Origin: Candidatus Dechloromonas phosphorivorans
Lineage (GTDB): Bacteria > Pseudomonadota > Gammaproteobacteria > Burkholderiales > Rhodocyclaceae
Assembly (NCBI GenBank): GCA_016714975.1
Contig: JADKBR010000019.1
Coordinates: 62,001 to 126,000, forward strand
DNA: 64,000 nucleotides
Direction: 5' to 3'
Of the stretch, positions 32,443 through 40,551 are shown piece after piece; the stretch's first letter is position 1; each line of letters starts with the position of its first letter. The notes under the pieces are model-generated. The model searched no databases. It was not told the origin of the DNA and was given only the letters and a program-made list of their open reading frames with translations. Both the position numbers and the translations under genes were made by a program.

Positions 32443-34893
32443 TCAGCCCTTTTTCAGCAGGCGCAGCGAATTGACGACGACCGAGACCGAACTCGCCGCC
32501 ATTGCCGCCGAGGCGATCATCGGGTTGAGGCGGCCGGCCGCCGCCACCGGGATCGCGATGGTGTTGTAGCCGAGGGCCCAGAACAGGTTTTCGCGGATGA
32601 TGCGCATGGTCCGTCGCGAGATCGACAGCGCTTCGGCTGCCTTGCCGAGGTCGCCGCGCACCAGGGTCAGGTCGGCCGCTTCGACAGCGATGTCGGTGCT
32701 GCCGCCGATCGCCATGCTGACATCGGCCGCCGCCAGTGCCGGCGCGTCGTTGATGCCGTCGCCGACCATCGCCACGATTTCGCCGGCAGCCTGCAGCGCG
32801 CGGATCAGTTGCAGCTTGCGCTCCGGCGTCGCTCGGGCCTCGACGCGGTCGATGCCGACCAGTCCGGCGACATGGTGTGCAGCGGCTTCGACGTCACCGG
32901 TTGCCATCAGCGTCTTGATGCCGAGCCTGTGCAGGCGTTCGATGGTCGCTGCGGCATCCGCCCGCGGCTGGTCGGCGATGGCGAAGAAGGCCGCCAACTG
33001 GCCGTCGAGCGCGGCCAGTACCGGCGTCTTTCCCTCCCCGCCGGCGCGCGCGCAGTTCTCGTCCAGCGCGGTCGTCCGGACGCCGCAGGCGATCAGCCAT
33101 TCGGCATTGCCGATGACGACGCTGCGGCCGTCCACGTCGGCCGCGATGCCATGCCCCGGCTCGACCCTGAAATTGGCCACTTTTTGACCGTCGACCGTAG
33201 CAAACAGGCGAGCGAACTCGCGCAGGGCCTTGGCCAGGTAATGTTCCGACCCGTTCTCGGCGGCCGCCAGCAGTCCGAGCAATTCCTTGTCCGGCAGGCC
33301 GCTCAGGTTCTGCCAGTCGCTGACCGCAGGGCGTCCTTCGGTGATGGTGCCGGTCTTGTCGAAGACCACGGTGGTGACCTTGGCGCCGATTTCAAGCGCC
33401 GTGCCGTTGCGGATGAAAATGCCGCGCCGTGCCGCCGCGCCCGTGCCGGCCATGATCGCCGTCGGCGTCGCGAGACCGAGCGCGCAGGGGCAGGCGATCA
33501 GCACGACGGCGATGGCATGGGCCAGTGCGTGCGTGGCCGGCGCGCCGCCGAGCAACCAGCCGCCGGCCGTGACCCCGGCAATGCCGATGACGCCCGGAAC
33601 GAAGACAGCGGAGATCCGGTCGGCCAGCTTCTGTACCGGCAGTTTGGCACTCTGCGCCGCGTCGACCATGCGCACGATGTGCGCCAGTACCGTGTCCTGG
33701 CCGACCGCGGTGGCGCATAGCGTCAGCGCGCCGTTCTGGTTCATGCAGCCGCCGATCACCCTGTCGCCTGCCGCCTTGCCGACCGGGAGGCTTTCGCCGG
33801 TGATCATGGCTTCATCGACCGCCGAACTGCCGGCGATCACTTCGCCGTCGGTCGGCACCCGCTCGCCGGGCCGCACCAGCAGGATTTCGCCGGGGACAAC
33901 GGATTCGACATCGACGACCATCTCGACGCCATCGCGGATGATGGTCGCCGTCGCCGGCTGCAGTTCGATGAGCTGGCGGATCGCTTCGCCGGCCTTGCCC
34001 TTGGCGCGCTCTTCCAGATAGCGGCCGAGCAGCACGAAGGTGACGATGCTCGCCGCCGCCTCGAAATAGAGAAAATGTGTGCGGCGGTGCGGCAGCAGGC
34101 CGGGCAGGCTGTACAGATAGGCGGCACCGGCGCCGAGCGCGATCAGGGTGTCCATATTGGCGCTGCGGTTGCGCGCCAGCTTGAAGGCTTTCTCGAAGAA
34201 CGGCAGGCCGGCGCCGAAAACGACCGGGGTGGCCAGCACGAACTGCAGCAGGCGCAGGCTGTAGTGGTGCGGCATGGCCATGCCTAGGGCCATCAACGGT
34301 GCGGTCAGCGCGGCGGCGGCGAGGAAGCGCTTGCGCGCCTCTTCGCGCAGGATCTTCTCGCGCTCGACGAGGAAGCGGCGCTGGGCGAGCGTATCCATCG
34401 GGCGCGGTGTATAGCCGAGGCGCTCGACCAGCGCGAAAACCGCGTCGCGGTCGAGCTGGCCGTCGACGGCGCAGGTGCCGGCGGCAAAGTTCACGGTGGC
34501 ATTCCGGACGCGCGGGTCGCGCTGCAGCGTCAGTTCGATCAGCGCCGCGCAGGAGGCGCAGGTCATTCCCTCGATGGCCACCGAACTGTGCTGGAGCGCG
34601 CCTTCGGGAACGGTTTTTCCATCCGGCCCGGACTTCCGCGGGCTGCGCGCCAGCACGGTGGCGATCTGCGACACGGCGGCGCACAGATCGGCGGGCGCGA
34701 TGGCGGCCGGGTCGAAATGGATGGTCAGCGAGCCGATCCGGAATTCACTGCGGATTTCCCGGATCGCCGGCCGCTTGCGCAGCAGGATTTCGAGCAGGTA
34801 GAAGTGTTCCCGGTCGCCCTTGAGTGCCGGGATGACGACCCGGATCCGGCGCTGCAGGGCGTGTGCGAGACGGACGTCTACCGGCCCATTCAC
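32443..34893 (-). CDS. Heavy-metal P1B-type ATPase, CcoI/CopA-like, copper-translocating
   Basis: An 816-residue Cu-transporting P-type ATPase. The start is GTG 34893, overlapping the previous stop (GTGA); an ORF 55 codons longer is rejected. Residues 1-85 are an HMA-like domain lacking CxxC; a second HMA domain carries GMTCASCAAL (C112, C115). Eight membrane helices are expected, with the metal-site CPC in VLIACPCALGLATP. DKTGTITEG, GEGKTP and MVGDGINDAPALA are the catalytic and hinge motifs. In CcoI/FixI proteins a Cys4 module (PF12156) is fused at the N-terminus; here it is a separate gene (36025-36213). Its context points to supplying cuproenzymes rather than detoxification. Confidence 0.9.
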   Translation of the reverse strand: MNGPVDVRLAHALQRRIRVVIPALKGDREHFYLLEILLRKRPAIREIRSEFRIGSLTIHFDPAAIAPADLCAAVSQIATVLARSPRKSGPDGKTVPEGALQHSSVAIEGMTCASCAALIELTLQRDPRVRNATVNFAAGTCAVDGQLDRDAVFALVERLGYTPRPMDTLAQRRFLVEREKILREEARKRFLAAAALTAPLMALGMAMPHHYSLRLLQFVLATPVVFGAGLPFFEKAFKLARNRSANMDTLIALGAGAAYLYSLPGLLPHRRTHFLYFEAAASIVTFVLLGRYLEERAKGKAGEAIRQLIELQPATATIIRDGVEMVVDVESVVPGEILLVRPGERVPTDGEVIAGSSAVDEAMITGESLPVGKAAGDRVIGGCMNQNGALTLCATAVGQDTVLAHIVRMVDAAQSAKLPVQKLADRISAVFVPGVIGIAGVTAGGWLLGGAPATHALAHAIAVVLIACPCALGLATPTAIMAGTGAAARRGIFIRNGTALEIGAKVTTVVFDKTGTITEGRPAVSDWQNLSGLPDKELLGLLAAAENGSEHYLAKALREFARLFATVDGQKVANFRVEPGHGIAADVDGRSVVIGNAEWLIACGVRTTALDENCARAGGEGKTPVLAALDGQLAAFFAIADQPRADAAATIERLHRLGIKTLMATGDVEAAAHHVAGLVGIDRVEARATPERKLQLIRALQAAGEIVAMVGDGINDAPALAAADVSMAIGGSTDIAVEAADLTLVRGDLGKAAEALSISRRTMRIIRENLFWALGYNTIAIPVAAAGRLNPMIASAAMAASSVSVVVNSLRLLKKG

Positions 34894-35603
34894 GCTGCCG
34901 CCTTTTCCTCGGCGGGCGGCGCCGGGAGGGTCTTCGCCGGGGAGCGCGTCGCGCCCTTGCGGTAGCGCACCAGCAGGAACGTCAGGTAGAAAACCGTCAG
35001 CCAGGCATCGGCGTGCCGGAGCGGCGACTTGATCCAGTGCTGCGTGATCAGGTTCCAATGAATGCGGATCAGGTAGAAGGCGACAATGTCATTGGCGAAA
35101 TTGATCACCGCTTTCTCGTTGAGCAGTGCCGGATCGAAGGCGCGGCGCAGCGGTGTCAACTTGCCCGGCGTTTCGCCTGTGTCGGCCGGTTGCGGTGGCG
35201 CGAACTGTGCTTGGGTACGTTGCAGGAAGCGCCGGGCCAGCGTTTCAGCCTGCTTGACTCCGCGGGCAAGCTGCTGGCCGATTTCTCCGATCCCGGATGC
35301 CGGAGGTACTCCGGAAGCGGTCGGGCGCTTCGCTGCGGCCGCGGCAGCTTCCAGACTGCCCTTGAGGACGAGCGCAAGCTGGCGCAGGCTGCAGGCGATC
35401 GGGTCGTAATGAACCCCCATCTTGCCGGTTCCGGGATCGATCCGTACCAGCCTGACACCGGGGATGCACAACAGCGCAGCCTCGATGACGGCTGCCGAGC
35501 CGGGATTGGCAAGCGCTTCCGGCAAGGCAAAGCGAACATGGCCTGCGCTCTTGTGCAGGACGAGGATCTGGCAGGAGATGGACTTTCCGGACGGGGCATT
35601 CAT
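34890..35603 (-). CDS. HMA-like protein without metal cysteines, one membrane segment
   Basis: A 237-residue protein of unknown function. Residues 20-85 resemble a ferredoxin-like HMA fold (AGHVRFALPEALANPG, LLCIPGVRLVRIDPGTGKMGVHYDP) but lack the CxxC loop, as does the first domain of the ATPase next to it. A linker of about 50 residues is followed by a possible membrane segment near the C-terminus (about 205-222, AWLTVFYLTFLLVRY). It ends GTGA into the ATPase, so the two are translationally coupled. It probably serves as a scaffold for the ATPase or its partners, but that is inference. Confidence 0.65.
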   Translation of the reverse strand: MNAPSGKSISCQILVLHKSAGHVRFALPEALANPGSAAVIEAALLCIPGVRLVRIDPGTGKMGVHYDPIACSLRQLALVLKGSLEAAAAAAKRPTASGVPPASGIGEIGQQLARGVKQAETLARRFLQRTQAQFAPPQPADTGETPGKLTPLRRAFDPALLNEKAVINFANDIVAFYLIRIHWNLITQHWIKSPLRHADAWLTVFYLTFLLVRYRKGATRSPAKTLPAPPAEEKAAA

Positions 35604-35632
35604 GGACGGACTCGTGACACGGGAAGGTTTAA

Positions 35633-36028
35633 TCAGGCGCTCGCCGCGGCTTTCCTGGCCCTTGGCTTGGCTGCCGGGGCGCTGGCCTCGGCGTGGGCTT
35701 GGGCCTTGGCCTCGGCTTCATTGCCTTCCTGCGCTTCGGCGACCAGATCATCCAGCGATTCCTTTTGCTGCAGCACGAAGTCCTTGCCCATGTCGGCCGC
35801 CTTGGTCACCGCCTGGATGATCTCGCGGCGGTACTTGTGCAACAGGTAGCCGGTCGTCACGCCGGCTGCGAAAACCACCATCGGTGTGCGCAGGAAGGCA
35901 AGCGCCGGGTTGGTGGTCAGCACACGGGCCGCGGCATATCCGCCGGCGCCCATCACCATCGGCTTCATCATTTCGCCCATGACCTGCGGGGCCTGACGGG
36001 CGGTTTCGGTCATCATCGGTTGCATCAT
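35633..36028 (-). CDS. Met-rich small membrane protein
   Basis: A 131-residue protein. The start is ATG 36028 with AGGAG seven bases upstream, giving MMQPMMTETARQAPQVMGEMMKPMV in two steps. Eleven methionines fall in the first 50 residues. A hydrophobic segment (about 26-60, PMVMGAGGYAAARVL then FAAGVTTGYLLHKYR) is followed by an amphipathic, Ala/Lys/Glu-rich C-terminal tail (about 70-131). Met clusters near a membrane are typical of Cu(I)-binding proteins, so a copper role is plausible, not shown. It overlaps the metal-binding module gene by 4 nt. Confidence 0.62.
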   Translation of the reverse strand: MMQPMMTETARQAPQVMGEMMKPMVMGAGGYAAARVLTTNPALAFLRTPMVVFAAGVTTGYLLHKYRREIIQAVTKAADMGKDFVLQQKESLDDLVAEAQEGNEAEAKAQAHAEASAPAAKPRARKAAASA

Positions 36029-36213
36029 CTGGATTCTCCTTGAGAAGGGTTGTTGGCTGAAGGGCGGGGCGGGTCCTCGATATCGTTCAACATCTGGTAA
36101 ATCCCCTTGCAGCCCTCGCAGCAAAAGTGGAATGTCCGTTCCGGCGTGGGCAGGCTGAAATCCTGCAGGCCGACGGGCAATCCACAGAGATCGCATGTTC
36201 CATTGTCGCTCAT
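36025..36213 (-). CDS. Stand-alone metal-binding module (PF12156-like), 62 residues
   Basis: A 62-residue protein with CDLCGLPVG at residues 7-15 and FHFCCEGCKGIYQML further on, the pattern of the putative metal-binding domain that normally forms the N-terminus of CcoI/FixI copper ATPases. All the cysteines of that pattern (CxxC...CCxxC) are present. No membrane helix or signal peptide is visible. It starts within the thioredoxin gene's stop and overlaps the Met-rich membrane protein start. It probably acts in trans with the downstream ATPase, which lacks this domain. Confidence 0.75.
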   Translation of the reverse strand: MSDNGTCDLCGLPVGLQDFSLPTPERTFHFCCEGCKGIYQMLNDIEDPPRPSANNPSQGESR

Positions 36214-36740
36214 TTGAGCAATTCCACCACCTGGCGTTCGATGGTCGCTTCATCGGCCTCGCCGACGATCTTGCCGCGCACGATGCCGCGGGCGTCGACA
36301 AAGAAAGTGGTCGGCAGGCCGACGACGCCGTAACTGCGGGCAATCTTCGACTGCTCGTCGAGCAGCGCCGGGTAGCTGACGCCGATCTTCTTCATGAACG
36401 CGACCACGGCCGACTTGTCCTGCCCGGCATTGATCGCCAGCACCTGCAGCCCGGCGCCTTGGTGGCGCTGGTAAACGGTCTCGATGGCCTTCATTTCGCC
36501 TTCGCAATACTTGCACCAGTCCGCCCAGAAGCGGATGACCAGCGGCTTGCCGGCAAAGGCAGCCGGGAAGTGGACCGGCGTGCCGTCGGCGCCGAAGGTC
36601 TGGAAAGTTGGCGCCGGCTGGCCGCTGTTGAGCTGCACGGCAGGCGCGCCGCTGTTGCAGGCAGCAAGGCAGAGGACGGCCATGACCACCGCCAGCGAGC
36701 GCCGCAGTATGTGCATTTTGGGCTGAGTGAAGTTCAACAT
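36210..36740 (-). CDS. TlpA-like thioredoxin-fold lipoprotein
   Basis: A 176-residue lipoprotein with lipobox LCLAAC (lipidated C28) and a thioredoxin fold with active-site WCKYC (C76, C79) preceded by KPLVIRFWAD. The cis-Pro segment is GVVGLPTTFFVD. TlpA/ResA proteins keep cysteines reduced, here those of copper-site proteins such as Sco or oxidase subunit II. The start is ATG 36740; ATG 36716 (MHILRR) is possible. It overlaps the metal-binding module gene by 4 nt. Confidence 0.85.
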   Translation of the reverse strand: MLNFTQPKMHILRRSLAVVMAVLCLAACNSGAPAVQLNSGQPAPTFQTFGADGTPVHFPAAFAGKPLVIRFWADWCKYCEGEMKAIETVYQRHQGAGLQVLAINAGQDKSAVVAFMKKIGVSYPALLDEQSKIARSYGVVGLPTTFFVDARGIVRGKIVGEADEATIERQVVELLK

Positions 36741-36761
36741 GGGGTCATCCTGCCGGGTTGG

Positions 36762-37766
36762 TCATGATAAGAGAATCAGGTTGGATTTCAGCACCATGAA
36801 TGTCGCCACGGCCGCGAACAGCGTGAAGCCGAGCGCTGCCGCCCCTGCGAGACGTCCGCTCGCCCGAGGAACCAGCACCTTCAAGCTACCGACACCGGCG
36901 AAGGGCTGCAGGACGCCGGCGCCGAGGCCGGCTGCGGTCGACACGAAAAGCGGCACATAAAGCAGGTAACCCTGGTAGCCGTATTCCGGCTTGAGCAGAC
37001 AGAACGGGCAATGATGATGCGGGTGTTCATAAACGAAGAGCGAGATGAAGGAGAGGATGCCGACGATGGCGGCAACGAAAGCCGCGGTGCTGGCCAGCGC
37101 GGCAAGGATGCCGCTCCAGCGCTGGCGCAATCCGGCATGCAGCGCGTTGGCGAAGACAGCCACGCCGAGCGCGCCGTAGAACAGCAGGATGGCCGGCTTC
37201 GCTTCCATGCCGGAAGCCTCGCTGGCCAGCGCCGGCCCCTGCTCGGAAAACAGGCTGCCGCAGCACGAGGTAATGACATCGGCGCGGAGATTCATAAAAT
37301 ACTTGAGCTGCAGCGCGAAAGTGGCGGCCAGCGCCGGCAGCAGCAGAAGCAAAAGCGCGTACTTGACGCGGACCAGCGGGTAATCAGGCGCCTGATTGTC
37401 GACTTGATTGAGCGTCAGCCAGACGGCGGCCAGGAAAAAGACCGCGATCTGGGCATAAAGCATCGCGAAGCCCCAGGCATTCGCATTGAGCGTGCCGACC
37501 GCGCACATGGCGCCGACGAACATCACCGCCATCTTGTCGGCATTGAATACGGTTAGTAGCAACGCGCCGATCTGGGTGACGAAGACGAAGGCGGTCAGCG
37601 TCGAAAACAGGTAGGTGCGCCGTTCGAGGACCAGTTGCAGTTCGCTGCCGCTCTGCATGTCCCAGCGCCGGATCACCTGCAGCGCGAACGGCGCCGCCGC
37701 AACGAGCACCAGCAGGCTGACGGCACCCGCCAGCAGCAAGGCAATGATCGCGGGCTGGAAGAGCAT
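36762..37766 (-). CDS. Multi-spanning membrane protein with His/Cys motif, unknown function
   Basis: A 334-residue protein with about eight to nine membrane helices. A short cluster HPHHHCPFCLLK (His248 to Cys256) lies in a loop between helices and could ligate copper; another Cys pair (C168-C169, TSCCG) lies in a periplasmic loop. I do not recognise a family. It lies between the MacB-type ATPase gene (2 nt gap) and the TlpA gene (21 nt gap), so it probably forms part of the ABC complex. Confidence 0.62.
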   Translation of the reverse strand: MLFQPAIIALLLAGAVSLLVLVAAAPFALQVIRRWDMQSGSELQLVLERRTYLFSTLTAFVFVTQIGALLLTVFNADKMAVMFVGAMCAVGTLNANAWGFAMLYAQIAVFFLAAVWLTLNQVDNQAPDYPLVRVKYALLLLLLPALAATFALQLKYFMNLRADVITSCCGSLFSEQGPALASEASGMEAKPAILLFYGALGVAVFANALHAGLRQRWSGILAALASTAAFVAAIVGILSFISLFVYEHPHHHCPFCLLKPEYGYQGYLLYVPLFVSTAAGLGAGVLQPFAGVGSLKVLVPRASGRLAGAAALGFTLFAAVATFMVLKSNLILLS

Positions 37767-37768
37767 GC

Positions 37769-38449
37769 TCAGTCGGCGCTGTCGACCAGCCGTCCGTCAC
37801 GCAGGCGGACGACGCGGTCGACGACGCTGGATTCGACGACCAGCGGATCATGGCTGGTCAGCAGGACCGTGCGCCCCTCGTCGATCAGCCGGCTCAGGAT
37901 GTCGAGGAACTGAAGCGATAGCGCCGTATCGAGATTGGCGGTCGGCTCGTCGGCGATGATGACTTCCGGATCGTTGATCAGCGCCCGGGCAATCGCCACC
38001 CGCTGCTGTTCGCCGCCTGAGAGCCATTCGACGCGGGCATCGCGGCGGTGGCCGAGATCAAGGCCGGCCAGTTGATTTTCGGCCTTTTCGCGCAGTTGAC
38101 CATAGGGCAGGCCGAGCGGGTAGGCCGGCAGCATCACGTTGTCGAGCGCCGACAGGCCGCGCACCAGATTGAACTGCTGAAAGACGAAGCCGAAGGTCCG
38201 GCGCCGGATTTCGGTGAGAAAGCGCTCCGGCAGGCCGGAAACGTCCTCGTCGCGCAGGCGCACCCGGCCGCGCGTCGGACGCGCCAGGCAGCCGAGCAGG
38301 GTCAGCAGCGTTGTCTTGCCCGAGCCGCTGGGGCCGGAAAGGGCGGTCACCTGGCGCGCCGCCACTTTCAGGTTGATCCCGCTGAGCGCCCAGTATTCGT
38401 TGGGCCGGCCCTGGTTGAAGGCCTTGTGGATGTCGTCGAGTTCGATCAT
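37769..38449 (-). CDS. ABC transporter ATP-binding protein, MacB/LolD type
   Basis: A 226-residue ATPase of the type that pairs with FtsX-like permeases. Walker A is GPSGSGKTTLL, the Q-loop FQQFNLVRGLSAL, signature LSGGEQQRVAIARAL and Walker B VIIADEPTANLD. The start is ATG 38449, 1 nt before the permease stop. MacB-type systems are mechanotransmission machines acting on periplasmic or lipid substrates rather than classical importers. Here it lies between the permease and the His/Cys membrane protein. Confidence 0.88.
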   Translation of the reverse strand: MIELDDIHKAFNQGRPNEYWALSGINLKVAARQVTALSGPSGSGKTTLLTLLGCLARPTRGRVRLRDEDVSGLPERFLTEIRRRTFGFVFQQFNLVRGLSALDNVMLPAYPLGLPYGQLREKAENQLAGLDLGHRRDARVEWLSGGEQQRVAIARALINDPEVIIADEPTANLDTALSLQFLDILSRLIDEGRTVLLTSHDPLVVESSVVDRVVRLRDGRLVDSAD

Positions 38450-38450
38450 T

Positions 38451-39587
38451 TCAGGCGCGCATCACGGCATCAGGATCGGTGATCGCCGCCCGCCAGATCG
38501 GCACGAGGACGGCGACGGCGTAGGGAAATACCGTGAAGAAGAGCAGCGTCGCCACCTGCAGGCCGTCGATCGCCGGCACCAGCGTGAAGCTGGGATACAG
38601 TACCGCCCAGCCCTTGAGCACCGGCGCGAAGAGGGCGGCGGAAGAATGGAAGACATGGACATAGGCGGCAAGGTAGCCGATCAGGAAGGCAGCCAGCGCG
38701 ACCAGCATGCTCTCCCAAAGCTTCATGCGGATCACGTCGCCGGTTTCCCAGCCGATCGCCTTGAGGATGCCGATTTCCCGCTTTTCCTCGGCGGAAAGTC
38801 CGGAAGCCTTGTCCCAGGCGAGGATAGCGAAGGCCAGGATGGCCGCTGAAAGGAGCGCCAGCGCAATGCCCTCGCGCCAGTCGAAGATCGACTGATAGGT
38901 GCGCAACACCTCTTCGCGCAGGATCGGCCGTGAATCGGGCAGCGCGACGGCCAGTTTGGTCGCCACCGTGCGCACTTCCTGCGGGTTGGCGACGCTCAGT
39001 GCAATGTCGGTGAAATGGCCGGCCGGGTAATCGAAGAAGGCGCGGAAATCGGCTTCGTTGAGCAGCACGAGGTCGGCGCTGACCAGCTCGGATTCGGCCG
39101 GCAAAACGGCGTCGACCGTGAAGGTGAACAGCTTGCCCGAATAGGAGCGGAAGGACAGCACGTTGCCCGCCTGGACCCCGCGATAACGCGCCAGCCCGGG
39201 GCCGACGACGATGCGGCCGGGCGGTGACGGATTCTCCCTGGCCACCTGGAAAGTGTAGTTGGCCTTGACCACCGCGTCGTAGTAATAGCCCCAGAGCCGG
39301 CCTTCGACCTGCTGCACGCCGCGGATGCGGCCAATGCGCTCGATGTAGCCGGGCGGAATCAGGTCGTGGCGGCCGGCCACCATGCGCTGCAGCAGCACTT
39401 CCGGCGACTGCTCCAGCACCCGCGCCGCTTCCTGGCGCAGCGCCGAGGTCAGCAGGGTGACCGAGGCCAGCGCGAAGACGAGCAGCGAGAAAACCAGCAC
39501 CAGGCCGATGTTCTTGGTCTTGCGCCGCGCCAGCGAAGCCAGCGTGAAGTCAATCAGGTATCGTTGCTTGGCGATCCAGAGGCGCAT
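38451..39587 (-). CDS. ABC transporter permease, MacB/FtsX type
   Basis: A 378-residue permease of the FtsX/MacB family, with one N-terminal helix (about 26-46, NIGLVLVFSLLVFALASVTLL), a periplasmic domain of about 200 residues, and three C-terminal helices. LSAEEKREIGILKAIGWETGDVIRMK is the conserved coupling segment. The N-terminal sequence TLASLARRKTKNIGLVLVFSLLVF is typical. Its start overlaps the small membrane protein gene by 38 nt. With the ATPase it forms a complete complex, of unknown substrate. Confidence 0.87.
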   Translation of the reverse strand: MRLWIAKQRYLIDFTLASLARRKTKNIGLVLVFSLLVFALASVTLLTSALRQEAARVLEQSPEVLLQRMVAGRHDLIPPGYIERIGRIRGVQQVEGRLWGYYYDAVVKANYTFQVARENPSPPGRIVVGPGLARYRGVQAGNVLSFRSYSGKLFTFTVDAVLPAESELVSADLVLLNEADFRAFFDYPAGHFTDIALSVANPQEVRTVATKLAVALPDSRPILREEVLRTYQSIFDWREGIALALLSAAILAFAILAWDKASGLSAEEKREIGILKAIGWETGDVIRMKLWESMLVALAAFLIGYLAAYVHVFHSSAALFAPVLKGWAVLYPSFTLVPAIDGLQVATLLFFTVFPYAVAVLVPIWRAAITDPDAVMRA

Positions 39588-39888
39588 GGTTTCTCAGGTG
39601 GGCAGGCGGCGGCATCAGGCTGCCGGAGGGAAAGTGCTCGAGACTCAGCGGATGGTCCTGGGCGGCGGAATGCAGGTCGGCGAGCGAGAGGTGGCGGGTG
39701 TAGCGGGCCTCGGTGAACAGGGCGAGATCGGTCAATTGCAGTTTTGCTGCCAGTGCGGCGCGCACCGCTTGCCCGCCGGCCCGTTTCTGCGCGAGCCGGC
39801 GGGCGTCGGCGAAGCTGGCGAGAAACAGGACGATCAGCAGACCGATGATCCACGCTGCCAGGCTTGACGGACGCAGACCGGATGTCAC
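39550..39888 (-). CDS. Small single-helix membrane protein overlapping Sco and permease genes
   Basis: A 112-residue protein of unknown function. The GTG at 39888 overlaps the Sco stop (GTGA). The first 30 residues include one hydrophobic helix (about 10-27, LAAWIIGLLIVLFLASF) followed by a basic loop and a mostly helical soluble tail. A longer frame up to 40533 reads through the Sco gene in another frame and is shadow. The gene overlaps the permease by 38 nt, an unusually long overlap that argues for strict coupling. Confidence 0.55.
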   Translation of the reverse strand: MTSGLRPSSLAAWIIGLLIVLFLASFADARRLAQKRAGGQAVRAALAAKLQLTDLALFTEARYTRHLSLADLHSAAQDHPLSLEHFPSGSLMPPPAHLRNHAPLDRQATIPD

Positions 39889-40448
39889 AGGGCCTTGCGG
39901 ATGGCGGCGCGCAGATCGTCGACCGGCGCGCCGAGCAGCAGCGTTGCCGCCAGTTTCCCGTCCTTCCCCACCAGATAGGTATTGGCGCTGTGGTCGACCG
40001 CGTAACTGCCGTCCGACCGCGCCGGCTGCCTGACGTAGCCGGCGCCGAAGGCCCTGGCGAGCGTCGCGATCTGCTCCGGGGTGCCGGTCACGCCGATCAG
40101 GCTGGGATGAAAATAGGCCGCGTAGTTTCTGAGGCTTTCCGGCGTGTCGCGCTCGGGGTCTACAGAAATCAGGATGGGCTGGATTTTCGCCCGTTCCTCG
40201 GGCGTCATCCCGCTCAGCACTTCGTTCATCGCTGCCAGCGAGGTCGGGCAGACATCCGGGCAATTGACGTAGCCGAAGAAGACGAGCATCAGCTTGCCGC
40301 GAAAGTTGTGGCTGTCGACCGGGCCGGTCGGCCCTTGCAGCACGAAATCGGCGCCGACGGGTTTGCCGCCCTGCGGGACCGGCGAGCAGGCGGCCAGCAG
40401 GATGCAGGAAAGGAGAAGCGAAGCCAGCCGTGCAGTCAGGCGGTGCAT
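39885..40448 (-). CDS. Sco1/SenC/PrrC-family copper chaperone, lipoprotein
   Basis: A 187-residue lipoprotein with lipobox LLAAC (lipidated C21) and the Sco copper site CPDVC (C63, C67) in FFGYVNCPDVCPTSL; the third ligand, His, is in the SYAVDHSANTYLV segment. Sco proteins load Cu_A of cytochrome oxidase, or of N2O reductase in some denitrifiers. An Fnr-like box lies about 72 bp upstream of the start. It heads the operon that runs to the TauE-like gene at 31718. Confidence 0.92.
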   Translation of the reverse strand: MHRLTARLASLLLSCILLAACSPVPQGGKPVGADFVLQGPTGPVDSHNFRGKLMLVFFGYVNCPDVCPTSLAAMNEVLSGMTPEERAKIQPILISVDPERDTPESLRNYAAYFHPSLIGVTGTPEQIATLARAFGAGYVRQPARSDGSYAVDHSANTYLVGKDGKLAATLLLGAPVDDLRAAIRKAL

Positions 40449-40519
40449 GAGCTTGAAGAAAGCGACCGCGTTTCCCGAAATATGATGGCGATTCTTGCAC
40501 GGCGGACAGTACCACCGCC

Positions 40520-40533
40520 TTGAACAAGATCAA
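40520..40533. promoter_or_regulatory. Fnr/Dnr-like box upstream of the sco operon
   Basis: TTGAACAAGATCAA fits the Fnr/Anr/Dnr consensus TTGAT-N4-ATCAA with one mismatch. Its centre is about 78 bp upstream of the Sco start codon, which is a reasonable activator position for a promoter between 40449 and 40520. A Crp/Fnr-family gene lies in the same island at 43998. Operator status is inferred from sequence only. Confidence 0.5.
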
Positions 40534-40551
40534 TAAGGTCTGAAATCAGGA

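Noticed and set aside
39550..40533. 327-residue protein covering the Sco region
   Set aside because: Only the last 112 residues are protein-like; the rest is an out-of-frame reading of sco.
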